Position numbers and translations under genes: made by a program. The notes beneath the pieces were generated by a model. It did no database searches. It was not told the DNA's origin and saw only the letters and a program-made list of their open reading frames with translations. DNA of 64,000 bases from Cavenderia fasciculata (lineage: Eukaryota > Evosea > Eumycetozoa > Acytosteliales > Cavenderiaceae): NCBI RefSeq assembly GCF_000203815.1, contig NW_004457737.1, positions 1,550,001 to 1,614,000 of the forward strand. The letters run 5' to 3'. Below are positions 46,977-59,959 of this stretch, in pieces (the stretch's first letter is position 1; the number at the start of each line of letters is the position of its first letter).

Positions 46977-48448
46977 ATGTCAGTAGCAGGTAAAATATAT
47001 AGTTGGGCAGAATTGTCCAAACATAATACAGATACTGATTGTTGGGTAGCTGTCAATGGAAAAGTTTATGATATCACAAAGTATGTATATTGTACTTATT
47101 ATTAGTATTAGTTGGTTGTTATAGTCAATATACATTCTTATTGAATTCTTATTCTTATTTTGATTTTTTTAAAATTAGTTGGATAAATAAACATCCAGGT
47201 GGAAGAGATGTATTATTGTATGCAGCAGGTAGAGATGTAACCAATCTATTTGAATCATATCATCCATTTACAGAAAAGCCAGCACAGATTATTGAAAAGT
47301 ATCAGGTTGGTGTGCTATCGAGCACCGAGTTTCCAAAATATGTTAGCAAGAGCAAGTTTTATGATACGTTGCGAGAACGCGTTGGAAGCTATTTCAAGCA
47401 GACTGGACAAGATCCACAGGGTTCAATTGGATTGTACACTAGAATGTTTTCGGTCAATGTGGCATTTATCATTTGTTATCTAGTGTCGTTGTACACTACC
47501 ACCAACTTTATGTTGTGTGTTGTGATGGCATTGATCACAGGGTTTAGTCAGGCTTTGATGGCTATGCATACATTGCACGACGCATCTCATTCGGCTGTCG
47601 GACACAACCCGTTGATGTGGAAGATCTATCTAGGATGGTTTGAGTTTTTGACAGGGTCAAGTTACTATGCCTGGATTCACCAACATGTCCTCGGTCACCA
47701 CCTCTACACCAATGTGCGTGGTGCCGATCCAGACGTTGGCGATGGTGAGATTGATTTCCGTATCATTACACCCTACCAGACACGTATGTGGTATCACAAG
47801 TACCAACACATCTACGCACCCATCCTCTACGGTCTCTACGCCATCAAGGTGCGTCTACAAGATTGGGAAACCATGTTTAAACGTATTAATGGCAATATCC
47901 GTGTGTCGGCGCCACAAAGATTCGACTTTGCCGCGTGGGGACTCGGTAAATTCTCGTACCTCTTTTTCCGTATCTATCTCCCCCTCCACTACCACAGTGT
48001 CGCCAGTCTGGCCGTTTACATTGTGTTGTGCGAGTTGGTCACTGGATGGTACCTCACGTTCAACTTCCAAGTCAGCCATATTGCCGAAGACCTCAAGTTC
48101 AAGGCCACCCCGTCCAAGAATGAGGAGCAAATCGTTGTCGATGAGGATTGGGCCGTCTGGCAGGTACTCACCACCCAAGACTATTCTCACGGGTCGCTGT
48201 TGGCCACCTTTTTATCGGGTGCCCTCAATTACCAGGTAGTTCACCATCTCTTCCCCTCTGTCTCACAAGACCATCTTGCTCAACTTGTTCCCATCGTCAA
48301 ACAAGTCTGTCAAGAGTACAACATCAAATACACTATCCTTCCCAGTTTCTACGATGCCTTTGTATCTCACATCTCTTACATTTATCGTATGGGTAATGAT
48401 CCAGATTATGTTAAACAACCAATTCATAATAATAAGAAATCAAATTAA
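46977..48448 (+). CDS. Front-end fatty acid desaturase with N-terminal cytochrome b5
   Basis: Two exons, 46977-47080 and 47179-48448, give 457 residues. Residues 1-80 are a cytochrome b5 domain with the heme motif HPGG at 40-43. Four to six membrane helices follow. The three His boxes are present: HDASH (168-172), HVLGHH (about 204-209) and Q387VVHH391, where the Gln replacing the first His is diagnostic of front-end (delta-5/6) desaturases. It closely resembles the Dictyostelium delta-5 desaturases FadA/FadB, which introduce double bases of the polyunsaturated series at C5 of acyl chains in the ER, using cytochrome b5 electrons. Here the exact position of the double bond is inferred. Codon use is GC-rich, suggesting strong expression. 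Confidence 0.93.
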
Positions 48449-48823
48449 CAACAACAATAACATATAGATAGAAATGTTAGTTTGTTGTAATCAATATAAA
48501 TAAATAAATAAATAATATATATAATATAATATAAATCAATGTTCTTGCTCCTTTGATGAAAAATTCCAATTTTTTATTTAATGGTGATGGTGAAGTCCTT
48601 CGATGATGGTGTTTGTAAAGATTAAGGATAGATAGATAGCATACAAAGAAAGATGATAACTAAGATCTTTTTTTAGGTTGATAGATATTTGACTGATTCT
48701 TGTGCAAATCGGTATGTATTAAAGATATTCGGATCGTATCACACTTTTCTAATAAGTACCAACATTCATATATATTACACCTGTTACGTAGTATTTAGTA
48801 TACTACCTATACTACTATTCTAA
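48449..48823. other. Intergenic region between tandem genes
   Basis: Between the desaturase and an orphan gene, both plus strand. AAAT repeats near 48500, a (GATA) patch near 48633, and little else. No RNA gene was recognised. Confidence 0.5.
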
Positions 48824-49438
48824 ATGTCAACGATAACAACAATAGAAATATATCGGATTAGTCCAGAGGTAGACTTCTTGGGTCTTCTTGCCATGTACCT
48901 GGTTGTCTCTTTCGAGGATTTACGAGCGTGGCGAGAGAAAGCTGCTGCAAGGGGAGAAACAACATCGATTGCGATGGGCTCAGGTGGATTTGTGGTACCA
49001 ACGACACCTTATTACAACCTAAAGCCAATACTCAATCACCAACATCTAGAACACCGAGGTGTCAAGACCAAACTGTTGGTCTTTCATTTGGCTGACACCA
49101 CCGCTCCCCCAAAGCAGTACCATCAATACGATTTGAAAAGTAGAGAATTTCAGCTCCCTCAAGAAGATGAGTTCCAGATTGGTCGACATGAACACCTCAA
49201 CAAAATAATAGGTCACCTAAGAGGCTTATTGGAAAAAACCAAAGCCTCTGGAATGAGAGCCAATCAACTTAAAGTCACTCGAAACCAATCTGGAGACATA
49301 ATACAATTCCTTCTCTTGGGTGTCGATCATCCATTTGATACTTCTATAGAATATAATAATAATATTGATACTACACAAAATAAAAATTTGAAGATGGGAA
49401 GAGATGGAGAAATATTCGAGACAAACAATTTAGAGATC

Positions 49439-49492
<54 letters not shown>

Positions 49493-49528
49493 TATTATAA
49501 AAAGAAAAAAAATAAAAAAAGGAAATAA
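48824..49528 (+). CDS. Orphan protein with poly-Asn and Lys-rich tail
   Basis: An intronless open frame of 234 residues, ATG 48824. The first 175 residues have normal, non-repetitive composition and look folded: a hydrophobic helix (LLAMYLVVSFEDLRAW), a beta-like LLVFHLADT strand, and an amphipathic HLNKIIGHLRGLLEKTKASGM helix followed by IIQFLLLGVDHPFD. A 20-residue Asn run and a Lys/Arg tail (KKKKNKKRK) end the chain, the latter possibly nuclear or nucleolar. I do not recognise the family. It may be specific to dictyostelids. Confidence 0.65.
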
Positions 49529-49786
49529 CAATTGCAAAATACAATAGCCGAACAAACTCTGATGAACTACAGAAGAGATATTGGAAACATCAGCTCTGAT
49601 GATACACAATCACTAGTAGGATGACAAGGTCACATTCATTGAGAGTACCAAGAAATAAATATTTAATTAAATAAATACCAAACCAAAATATATATATTGA
49701 CTACCACTCCTTAAAGTTGATTTCCTATATTGTTGCAATTTATTTTATTATATTGTAATGTGTTGATAATTAATTAATCCACCAGT

Positions 49787-50956
49787 TTATTTATATCCAA
49801 AATAAAATGACATTATTTTGTTTGTCATATTGATGTTTAGTACAATCAATAAAATATAAATGATTAAAACCACCACAATTGGGAACAAGAATACTCTTGC
49901 ATTTTGAATGAATGGTAGTGCTAAATGAAATAAATAAAATAAACATTAATCAATCAATCAAAAATAAATAATCTATTAGATTTCCAGCAGGAGGAGATGC
50001 ATCTCCTTGACATCTTCTACTTACCATTGTATCCGAGAAAAGTTATATAATAATAATATACAATAGCCACTAAAAATAATGTATTTGATAATATGGTCGA
50101 TAACAATGAAGTTCTTGATAATAAAATTGGTAATAAAAAGTACTAAAATAAAACAAATATATGGTTTTGGTTTTAGTTGAGTTGATCGCATTCATCATGT
50201 CGTCGAATGACTATACATATAGATAATCATCATCTTTTTCTTTTTCTTTTTCTTTTTCTTTTTCTTTTTCTTTTTCTTTTTCTTTTTCTTTTTCTTTTTC
50301 TTTTTCTTTTTCTTTTTCATACCTGAATAACATAAAGTATAATGAAAAGTGGGAAAAATGAATTGCAATGTATGTCAAAGGCGTATAACCATTCAACCTT
50401 TTGATCGACACTATGATGATGAGCCGATTCTCTGAGGAATTTGTTTGATAGCCACCATCCAATCGTAGCCACCGCCAAACCAATTGCTATGAAATCGAAA
50501 AATACAGCCCAAAACATAGTTATTAATATACGATCGATCCAGAGAGAATGGAATGCAATAGAATATGCCATAGATGCAATCGACATGAAGAATATAAGTA
50601 TAGCTACAAATGCAGGATCATCTCTTGCCCATTGATTTTTTGTCTCTAATTATAATAAAAATATGTGTCCAATAGTTAAACAGACAGAGATAGATAGATT
50701 GTTAATGATTATTGTCTCATACATTCATTATCTTGATGTTATAATAATAGAGAGATAGATAGTTACGTTTATGCCAAGAAGTAGTCCTATAGACTCTTGA
50801 TGGATTAAAGCATAGATAAAACATTATCCAAAAGGTATATTCCATGTCCATCTGTGGATAGTGTGCTATCCTACGAAAATATTCTGGTACTAGTCTCTTG
50901 TAACTTGTTGAATCATGTTTCAAAGAGGTTGTCGTTCTTGTAACTCCTCCTAACAT
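49787..50956 (-). CDS. unc50: UNC-50 homologue (Golgi membrane protein)
   Basis: Four exons (50956-50767, 50645-50323, 50142-50025, 49920-49787) close in frame to 254 residues. Family motifs are clear: YFRRIAHYPQMDMEYTFW, NPSRVYRTTSWHKQTKNQWA, RDDPAF, FDFIAIGLAVATIGWWLSNKFL, VEWLYAFDIHCNSFFPL and YITFLGYNALPF match UNC50. Five to six membrane helices fit the family. UNC-50 (Gmh1 in yeast) is a Golgi and ER membrane protein that supports trafficking of receptors and recruitment of Arf exchange factors. Intron 2 contains a long CTTTTT repeat that happens to read through as a Lys-Glu frame but is spliced out. Confidence 0.94.
50234..50318. repeat. (CTTTTT)14 hexanucleotide tract in UNC-50 intron 2
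   Basis: About 14 near-perfect copies of ctttttt-type hexamers, giving a one-strand purine (GAAAAA) tract inside the intron, just downstream of the donor site on the minus strand. Confidence 0.9.
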
Positions 50957-51397
50957 ATTTGTTAATCCTATATATATATATATCTATCTGCGCAACCTTG
51001 AAGTTGTTGTTATTATTGTTGTTTAATCTTTCTTTATGTTGATTGTTGTTGTTGTTGTTGGTTGTTGTTGATTACTATTCAGATTGTATGATATGATAAT
51101 TATGATATTGTACAAAGCATAGTAAGTAATTGATATAAATATATATATATACACAAGTGATAATTGATTAAAGATATAAATAATGAGTGTTGTGAAATGA
51201 ATGACTAAATTCAGAGACTGAAGATTGAAAGGAATTTTAGAGCGAACTTTATTTCAAGTTTCAGGTGACTCATTTTAATAACTATCACCTTTGAAAGATC
51301 TTTCACTAGTACTATTCGATTGTGTGATATATATATATATAATATACCGAGTATATATATATATCTCATACAAATCACCGTATATCAATATCATATT
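50957..51397. other. Divergent intergenic region
   Basis: Shared upstream region of UNC-50 (-) and MED28 (+). It contains a GTT trinucleotide run (51000-51070) and AT-dinucleotide runs near 51140 and 51330. No gene was seen. Confidence 0.5.
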
Positions 51398-52211
51398 ATG
51401 AATGGAGCAAATACTGAAGCGGATCACGATGATTTCAATAATAATAATACAAGTATTAGCAATACCAACGACGAGTTGATAAATGTTGATGATATTCTAG
51501 TCGATGATGATAGTGACAGAGATGATGGTGATGATGATGTGGATGAAAAGGAGAAGATGGAAATAGAAGAAACAGCATTGGAGATTAAAGCAAAGCCTGT
51601 AGAGTTGTTAATGTCACTAACTAAAGAATTCGAGAAATATGTTGTACTCTTGACTAAAGTAGATGTAGATCTTAAAGAAAGAGTACCATCAGAGAGTATG
51701 TATCATACCATCAAATGAATGACCTATCACCTATATAAAATATATATATTTATATATACAATATATACACACACAAGATGATTAATCAGTAATATTTATT
51801 TATTGTTGTTGTCTAGACATTGAAACATCGATAGATACATTATTGGGATCAATCGATAATATGAAAGATTACTTGAAATCGATGCAACATAAATACGATC
51901 AACACAAGAATGCATTGGAAACCAAACAAGAACTAACAAAGGTTAAAAAGGATATAGAGACCAAAGACTTTTTGATTGAGAAGTATAGACAACGACTCAG
52001 AGGATGGAGAGATCAATTCGAATTGATATATAGAGAACAAAATGAAACACTCAAAGCATCTGGGCAGGTACTGCCTCCTAGTATCGGTGGCAGTGGTATG
52101 GTGTCAGACGGTGGCATACCATTTTCACCCATGCCCAATACACCCATACCAAATACTCCTGCCATTCTATCATCACTCTCCTCACGTACTCCTCCTTCCT
52201 TTTCAATGTAG
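51398..52211 (+). CDS. med28: Mediator complex subunit 28
   Basis: Two exons, 51398-51695 and 51817-52211, give 230 residues. The start is ATG 51398; the frame is open upstream, but without a better ATG. An acidic Asn/Asp N-terminus (residues 1-60) leads to a helical core. The stretch LLTKVDVDLKERVP and the later helix KDFLIEKYRQRLRGWRDQF, followed by ELIYREQN, match the [22 protein letters not shown] helix of MED28. MED28 belongs to the Mediator head and links activators to RNA polymerase II. The Pro/Ser-rich C-terminus is poorly conserved. Homology rests mainly on the last 60-residue coiled coil, so the call is probable rather than certain. Confidence 0.75.
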
Positions 52212-52993
52212 GTACTTGAGGTGGTGGTGATACCTCTAATCATAATAATAATCGATAAAATATGAACATACGACAAATCATTCACCTAATCAATCAATCA
52301 ATCCTTGTAAATAAAGTAAAATATATTTAACTTAATAATAATAATAATAATGATAATATGTTAAATGTAATGAATGATACTTCGAATCTTGAAAATGAAC
52401 ATTCACATTCATATTAATATCTTTGGGTTTTCATTGAATGCAAGAGGAATCGTTGTCAAGGTGCGTATCGTGTCAGTAGCCGCTGCTGGTCTGCGTTCAT
52501 TGAACAAAAAATCGGACGAGCAATAAGTAGCAAGTAGAGTGAGGGAATTAAAAAACACAAACATTTTTTACTTTTTATCACAAAATAATACAATAGGTAG
52601 GGTGGTTATTATATTATATTTTATTTTATTGTTTATCATCATCGTTTTGCTCAAAAACAACTTGTATATAGTTAGAGAGTTTATTTTATTGTTGTATATA
52701 TATATTTGTATATTTAAAATTATATATTTGTAGTAATTATTCATATTCATTCATTCATTCCCTTCCTTTTAAAATACAATCAGTCAATCAATCAATCAAA
52801 CAAACAATAGTAGTAGTTAGTTAGTTCGTTAAGTTGCAAACAAAAGTGTAAAACATAAAGAGAGTGACAAAGGATAGATATAGTTTAAGGCAAACAAAAA
52901 AAAAAGAGAGAAGAATACAAGAATTAGGTAGAGCTGAAAAGACGAGTATTAGTTTTGTCATAGACGAATAGTTAGTTTTGCTTTGCAACAAAA
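52212..52993. other. Intergenic region between tandem genes
   Basis: Between MED28 and ATG2, both plus strand. AT-rich, with an AAT repeat near 52337 and a TAG/TTAG run before ATG2. Two overlapping open frames at 52539-52750 have no support. No RNA gene was recognised. Confidence 0.5.
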
Positions 52994-53721
52994 ATGTTGC
53001 CATATAGGGGTGCAAAGTTTCTGTTCAAAAAATTGTTTGGGCAGTACTTTCAGTATGATTTGGAAAAGGATCAGTTTGATATTGGTTTCAAAAAGGGTAC
53101 TATCAACTTGTCCAACCTCGAACTCAATATTCGTCGAATCAACCAAGATTTGGGACATTTGCCACTGTCGTTGGCATCGGGATTCATAGGCAACATTTTC
53201 ACAAAGGTCCCTTACACTTCACTATGGGAGAGCAACAGTGAATTCACAATCAAAGATTTAGAATTAACTTTTGTTTCATCAATCAGTATGTAATTTAAAT
53301 TATTTATTATTAGGAGGTATATTTTAATCAATCAATTAATCATTCCATTTTATTTATATTTATAGATTATGAAAAGATTATATTACCAAAGATTAATGAA
53401 TTACATGATGGAGCTAATCATTCAATGAATCATTCGGGTGAAGATGGAGATTCATTTATACCGCAGTATTATTCCGATGAAGATGAGGATGTGGACAATA
53501 ACACGGATCAAAACAATCATTTTGGAATGGAGGGGTTAGAGGCATTGCTAGAAATGATCAAAAAGATTGTGGACAAGGTATCGGCAAAGATTTCAAATTG
53601 TACCATTTCCATTAATCACTATTCCAAAGATTTAAACAAATCTATCATCCTTTTGTTTACAATCGATCAAATTGAATATTGTGATGATGAAGTTGCAAAT
53701 AATACTTTGGGAAAGAATAGC

Positions 53722-53766
<45 letters not shown>

Positions 53767-53965
53767 ACTACTGGAGATTATTTTTATAAAAAGATTAAAT
53801 TAAATAATCTAGTTATACGAATAGCTCAGGTCGAAGGAAATATATTAAATCATAATGGGTTCATAACATCTTCAATATTTACAATAGTCAAACCAAATCA
53901 ATTTCAAACAATATTCACCAATCGACCAATTTCACCAAATATTAATAGTAACAACAATAATAACA

Positions 53966-53999
<34 letters not shown>

Positions 54000-56900
54000 G
54001 CCTATCGATCAAAATGATTATGTACAGTTAAAAATCAAAAGAAACGAAAGAAACAATAATATCCCATTTTTAAGTACCGAATTTAACTTTAAGGATTGGA
54101 TAGTATTATTATCACCGACTCAACTTTATATGATTAAACATTTTATTGAAATCCTTAATATCGACAATAACCATTCCAACAGTAATAATCAATCATCCAC
54201 TACGACGACGACGACGACGACAACAACAAAACAAACAGCAGTATCTTTTGATGAAAAGATAAATAATGTATTAAAGAATAGTAGTAGTAATAATAGTAAT
54301 AGTTTAAACAAATCAACATCGTCAATTTCACAACAACAGGCCAAATCACCTCCAACTTTGGCACAAGAATCATCTTCATCATCGTTAAAAGGATCGTCAT
54401 CATCATCGTCACAACAATCTCAGATGAAATGTAGTTTCCATTGGAGTCAATTAAAGATATTCCTTTTTAGTCAGGATTACGAAAATAATCTATACAATGA
54501 ATTCTTAAAGCAACATCATTATGGATCGGCAAACTTCTTTTTACTCTATTTACAGGATCTTCACATTGGTTATTCTCGATTTAATCAGTCCAAACAATAT
54601 ACCTTCAATATTGGAAAGTTTAACTTTTCTCAAAATATTGAATCGAATCCAAAGAATTCAAATTTAGAATCATCATTGGAAAATGATTTAAATAATATGA
54701 TTCATCCAAAGTAAGAGATCAAATATATATATATAAAGAAGAGAACCTTTTATATTTAACATTCTTTTTTTATCTAGTTTATATACAATTATACAATTTC
54801 ATGATAATATCAATTATTTAGAAAAGAATGATATATCATCAAAAATTATTTTTCATTATCAAAGTATGTACTTTGTTTCAATCAATATTATATTATTATC
54901 ATCAGAACTAATATTCTTTTTTTGTTGTTTGATTTAGATGAAAAATGCTATGATAAAGAAATTAATATACAATTAAAGGATATATCTATTTATTTTTACC
55001 CATTTTTATTACAATCAATGAATTCATTTTGGAAACAAATAGAAGGACTATTTGAGAATCACCCAAACAAACTAATGGAGATGAAGAAAACAGATAGTTC
55101 AAGCCCAATCATTGCCTCCTCTTCTTCCTATCATGAAATATTGACAGAGATTAAAAATACTGGATTTTTATTAAACGATCACAGTCTTTCTACTCCATTC
55201 AATACACCTCATGACCATACCAATACACTAATCGATGATATGGAATCAACATCAACAAGATTACAAATTTCAACTCCACACATTAAATTTCATATCAAAT
55301 TCCCTGATATCGATCAATTATTACCAAATAATTTTATTAATGTGTATGTAAATAGTAGATAAATAATAATAATAATAAGAATATAGAAAGAAAAACTTAT
55401 ATTTCTATTTATTTTTTCAAGACAACAATTAAGAAAAGAAATAGTTACTATAAATATTTCAAATGTAAAGATTGTTTCCAATATGATAAAAGATATCAAG
55501 GATTTGAAATGGTTGATTGATTTTGATGAAATCAATAGTAATTTAATCAATGAAATGAATGATACTGTTAGATTTTTGGATATTGTTGTACGTGATCAAA
55601 CCGATGCCAACTTTGGGTGTGGAGGAATCACTCCTTTAGAAATAACGATAAAAGGAGACGTAGGTGGAGCATTCTCCAACTATGACATTGATCTCAATTC
55701 ACCTCAATTGCATTCTCGCAAGTCACCTAATATCCATTCCTCCTCTTCCAATCATATCAATACACCTCCATCTCCCAATCAACATTTCAACCCATTCGAA
55801 TCGATCAACACCCAAAGAGAAACAAAAAGAAAAGGTCCATTTTCACATTTTGTTTCAATGTCTGAAGGAAATATATTTAATAATGATTGGTTAGATGAAG
55901 CTGAACAAGATGAATTAACAATGTTTAGACATTCTTCTATAGAATCTTCTGTATGTATAAAAAAGTAGAAAATATATATATCAATATTCTATTTATACTA
56001 ATTATTATTTTAATTTAGAAAAATATGATTAATATTATAATACCAAGATTTAAAATTGAAATGAAAAAGGATGATTTAATATTATTACATCAATTATTTG
56101 ATTCTTTATCAAAATTTTTAAAGGATTTTAATAATGGACAACAAGAAGATCAAGGGAAACAGAAAATAGAAGAGGAGGAACAAAAACAAGAAGAAGAAGA
56201 ACCATTATCAGAAGTGAAAAAGAGTAGTAAATCATTCTTGTCGTTATTATTAATTGTCAATCAAGGAACAATTAGTTTGGTTGAAAGTGAAGATACAAAA
56301 TCAAGCTATTACAATTATGTCATTGACTTTAGTCAACTCGACCTTTATACAGTTTCAAATTATTTTGGTCGTGATATTCATTTTGTAAATGGCAGTATCA
56401 ATCAATTTTCACTTAAAGAATCTGATCTATCAAAAGATCATCTAAAACCTAGAACTTTAATTACTAGAACTTTAAATACTCAAAAGGTACGACTATATAT
56501 ATTATATTTAATTTTATTTCTATCATAGTTTCTAATCAAATTTAATTTAGTTTATTGTTAAACCTTCATTTGTAATTAATTTATCAATGAATAATGAAGG
56601 AAATACTGGATTTTTGGATGATATTTTAGAAGAACCATTATTATATATTGGATTGAGAGGAATTACACTCGAACATCGATTACAATCAGTATGGTATTCA
56701 AGATTGGTCAATTTCTTTAGTCTCGATGAAAAGGATGAAAAGGAATCATCTTTGTCAGATGTTCAAGAGACTACTAAACCACAAGTTGGTTTGGAAAAGA
56801 AACGACCATTGAAAAAATTATTCAATTTAATGGATTGTTCCATAACCTATGTTCCTTCATCAAACTTAACGTCGGCTGGTGTTTTATTGTTTACAGACAC

Positions 56901-59792
56901 CAAGTTTATCACTCGTGGTAGTGATGATATATCTTGTAATGGAAAGAATACTCATCTCTATGTAGTTGGGGATGTCCAACAGTTAAAAGAACATACCCTA
57001 ATGTCACATTCATCCATTTCCACTTTTTGGAAAAATATTGGTTTTGAACAATCAATCTATTTGGATTATTATGAAATGCAAATTTTAATGGATCCTAATC
57101 TTTTCCCTTCATTTTCAGTAAGTCAAACAATATATTAAGAATCAATAATGATACATTTAAGTTTCAAACTAATCAATCTTTTTTTTTATCATTAGTTAAA
57201 CTTTAATCAAAGTAATGTATCAATTACAGTTTGTAGTGATTCATTTTTTACATTGAATGAATTGATTAGTAATTTGTTTGGATTGGATATTCCATATCAA
57301 GAGGTGGCAGATTTAATTATATCTCAAGGTATTGCAATGGATCTCAAAGATAATATCGATATATTGGTCAATGAGGATATGCTCAAAAACTCGCCATACA
57401 CAACCGGTCTCAACTCTTATGCAACCACCAACAATAATTACAACTTTACCAACTCTTCTTCAACTATTTCTCCCAGTCCTTCGCCCTTGGTCAACTCGTT
57501 TTCCAACACTCCCTCTCTTGAATTTGAGGATTTTGAAGAGGACCCTTCCATCTATTACAATGAAGGGTTTTCAGAGGATGAAGAGGAGGAAACTTTTCAC
57601 GAATACCATTCACCACCTCTTTCACAAAACGAAGCATCTAGTAGACTATCAGATAGTACCAGTAGTCTTTTAGATTTTGGTTCAAATGACATTACACATG
57701 AAACTTCATCTCAAACGAGTTTACCATTTATTGGTAGTGTTGTCATTGAAGATTATGATCATCAACAACAACCAATTATCTCTACTACTTCTACTACTAC
57801 TACCACAAACAACAACAATAATAATAATAATAATAGTCAAGAATATATGGATCAACAACCAAATAATGATAATCAAGAATTAAGTTTCTATGTAGACTTG
57901 GATCAAATGTCTGAAAAGGAGTCATCTGATAATTATCCTCCATCTCCTACTCCCCCGTTCACATCTATTCACAAAACAGAAGGAAGTACTATTTGGTTTG
58001 ACCCTCGTTTAAAAACAATTGAACCAATTGAAAATTATATTACAACTCCTGCCGAGGATCCAGAAGATTGTGATTTACCTTCAAATTATCCAAAATCAGT
58101 TGATAGATTTTTAATTCGAAAGATTAATATATCTTTGATGATTTATAAAGGAAGTGATTGGGAAATTAAAGAAACTATCCCATCATCAAGTAAAACAAAT
58201 AACACTAATAGCGGTAATAGTAAATGTAGAGAAACGAATTCATTTGTTGAATTTATCATTTCAGATTTTAATCTTAGAATTGATAAATTTGAAGAATCTG
58301 AAATGTTTAGTAAACGTTTATCAATTCAAATTTTAGATTTTACTGTATGTATCTCAAATTATATAATCAACATAATATTGATTGGTAAATTAATTAAATT
58401 TTCTTTTTATTTTTTTAGATTATTGACCATATACCAACATCAGTATGGAATAAATTCTTGTGCTCTGATACAAATATTACAAGATATCAAAAAACTCCAA
58501 TGATCAAGATTCTAATGGAAACGATTAGACCAGATTTAAATCGACCACTTTTACAAGAAAATCGATTAAAAGTTTTAATATTGCCATTGTGCTTTAATAT
58601 TGATCAGGATACGATTATGTTTATTGCCAACTTTTTCACTTTCAAACCACCAGGTGCTCCAAACAAACAAACATCGTCATCGGGTAGTTCACCCGGTAGC
58701 CTCGAGTCATCACCTTTGAATGCCAAGTCACATCGTGGCAAAAAGGTTGGTGCCTCTACCAGATCAATTCCAGAAGACAAGGCACAGACCACTGAAAAGG
58801 AGGCACAGGAAATGACTTACTTTCAGTCGTGTGAAATTGCACCTATTCGACTCAAGGTTGACTACAAGCCCAAAAAGATTGATTACCACAGCCTGACCAG
58901 TGGTAATTATGTCGAGTTGCTCAATCTATTGCCTTTGGAAGGCGCCACATTTAACCTGAATCGATTAAAGTTGGTTGGTGTTGCCGGATGGAGTAGTCTT
59001 TTGAACCAGATTGGCAAGAATTGGGCACTTCACATATTCCACACACAGTTGATGGGATATGTCAGTGGTGTTCGTGGTATCAACTCTTTGGTTCATGTTG
59101 GAGAGAGTTTGGCCAACCTCGTCGTACTTCCTCTCGAACAATACAAAAAAGATGGCAAGGTATTAAAAGGTCTTAAAAAGGGAACAACCAACTTTTTAAA
59201 GAATCTTACTCTTGAATCATTGGCATTGGGTGCTAAATTTGCAATTGGAACTCAAAGTTTATTAGAGACTGCCGATACTGTACTTTCATCTAAAAAGAAA
59301 GATCAAAATGCATCTGATAGTCAACAACAGCAGCAACAACAACAAGCTCAAAACACTCCACCTCTTCAACAAACACCACCACAACCAAGATTAAAATCTT
59401 CCTCTTCCTCTTCTTCATTGAATAATTATTATATTGGTGGTGGTAGTGGTAGTGGTATTGGTACCAACAACATGGGTGGTTCTGGTGGTAGTAGTAAATT
59501 ATCAGATCAACCAGTTGACACTAAAGAAGGTATTCAACATGCCTATGAAAGTGTATCAAGAGAGATTAAATCTGCTGCTCACACCATCATTGCCATTCCA
59601 ATGCAAGAGTATACCCAAAAAGGACCAAAGGGTTATGTAAAGTCAATGGTTAAAGCAGTTCCAATTGCTATCATTCGTCCTATGATTGGTATCACTGAAG
59701 GTACTGTCAAAACACTCCTCGGCATTAGAAATCAAATTGAACCACTCAAAAAAGCAGAGACTGATGCAAAATATAAAAAAGTAAACAAATAA
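52994..59792 (+). CDS. atg2: Autophagy-related protein 2 (ATG2), lipid transfer protein
   Basis: Nine exons (52994-53285, 53366-54710, 54778-54863, 54938-55343, 55422-55950, 56019-56486, 56551-57117, 57196-58344, 58419-59792) close in frame to 2071 residues. The N-terminal 100 residues are a Chorein_N domain (FLFKKLFGQYFQYDL, GTINLSNLELN, WESNSEFTIKDLEL). The C-terminal 350 residues match the ATG2 C-terminal region (LLPLEGATFNLNRLKLVGVAGW, LHIFHTQLMGYVSGVRGINS, then amphipathic helices around GLKKGTTNFLKNLTLESLA). The middle holds beta-rich segments broken by Asn and Ser runs. The length is typical for ATG2 and much shorter than VPS13. It moves lipids from the ER to the growing phagophore together with WIPI/Atg18. 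Confidence 0.92.
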
Positions 59793-59959
59793 CAAATTTA
59801 TATATTATTAAATATATATATATATATTTATTATTATTATTATTACTATTCTTTTTTGTTTTTACCAGTAAGTATATTTGTACATTCCATTATTTTTAAA
59901 AAATAAATTAATTTATTATTATTTTAAAATTGTAAATTATATGTCCATTATTTTGTAGT

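Noticed and set aside
50211-50483. Open frame with long Lys-Glu repeats
   Set aside because: The repeat is the CTTTTT tract in UNC-50 intron 2, removed by a good donor and acceptor that restore the UNC-50 family sequence.
52994-59792. VPS13 identity for the chorein-domain gene
   Set aside because: The length of about 2070 residues and the C-terminal segment match ATG2. VPS13-specific repeats and the VAB domain are not seen.
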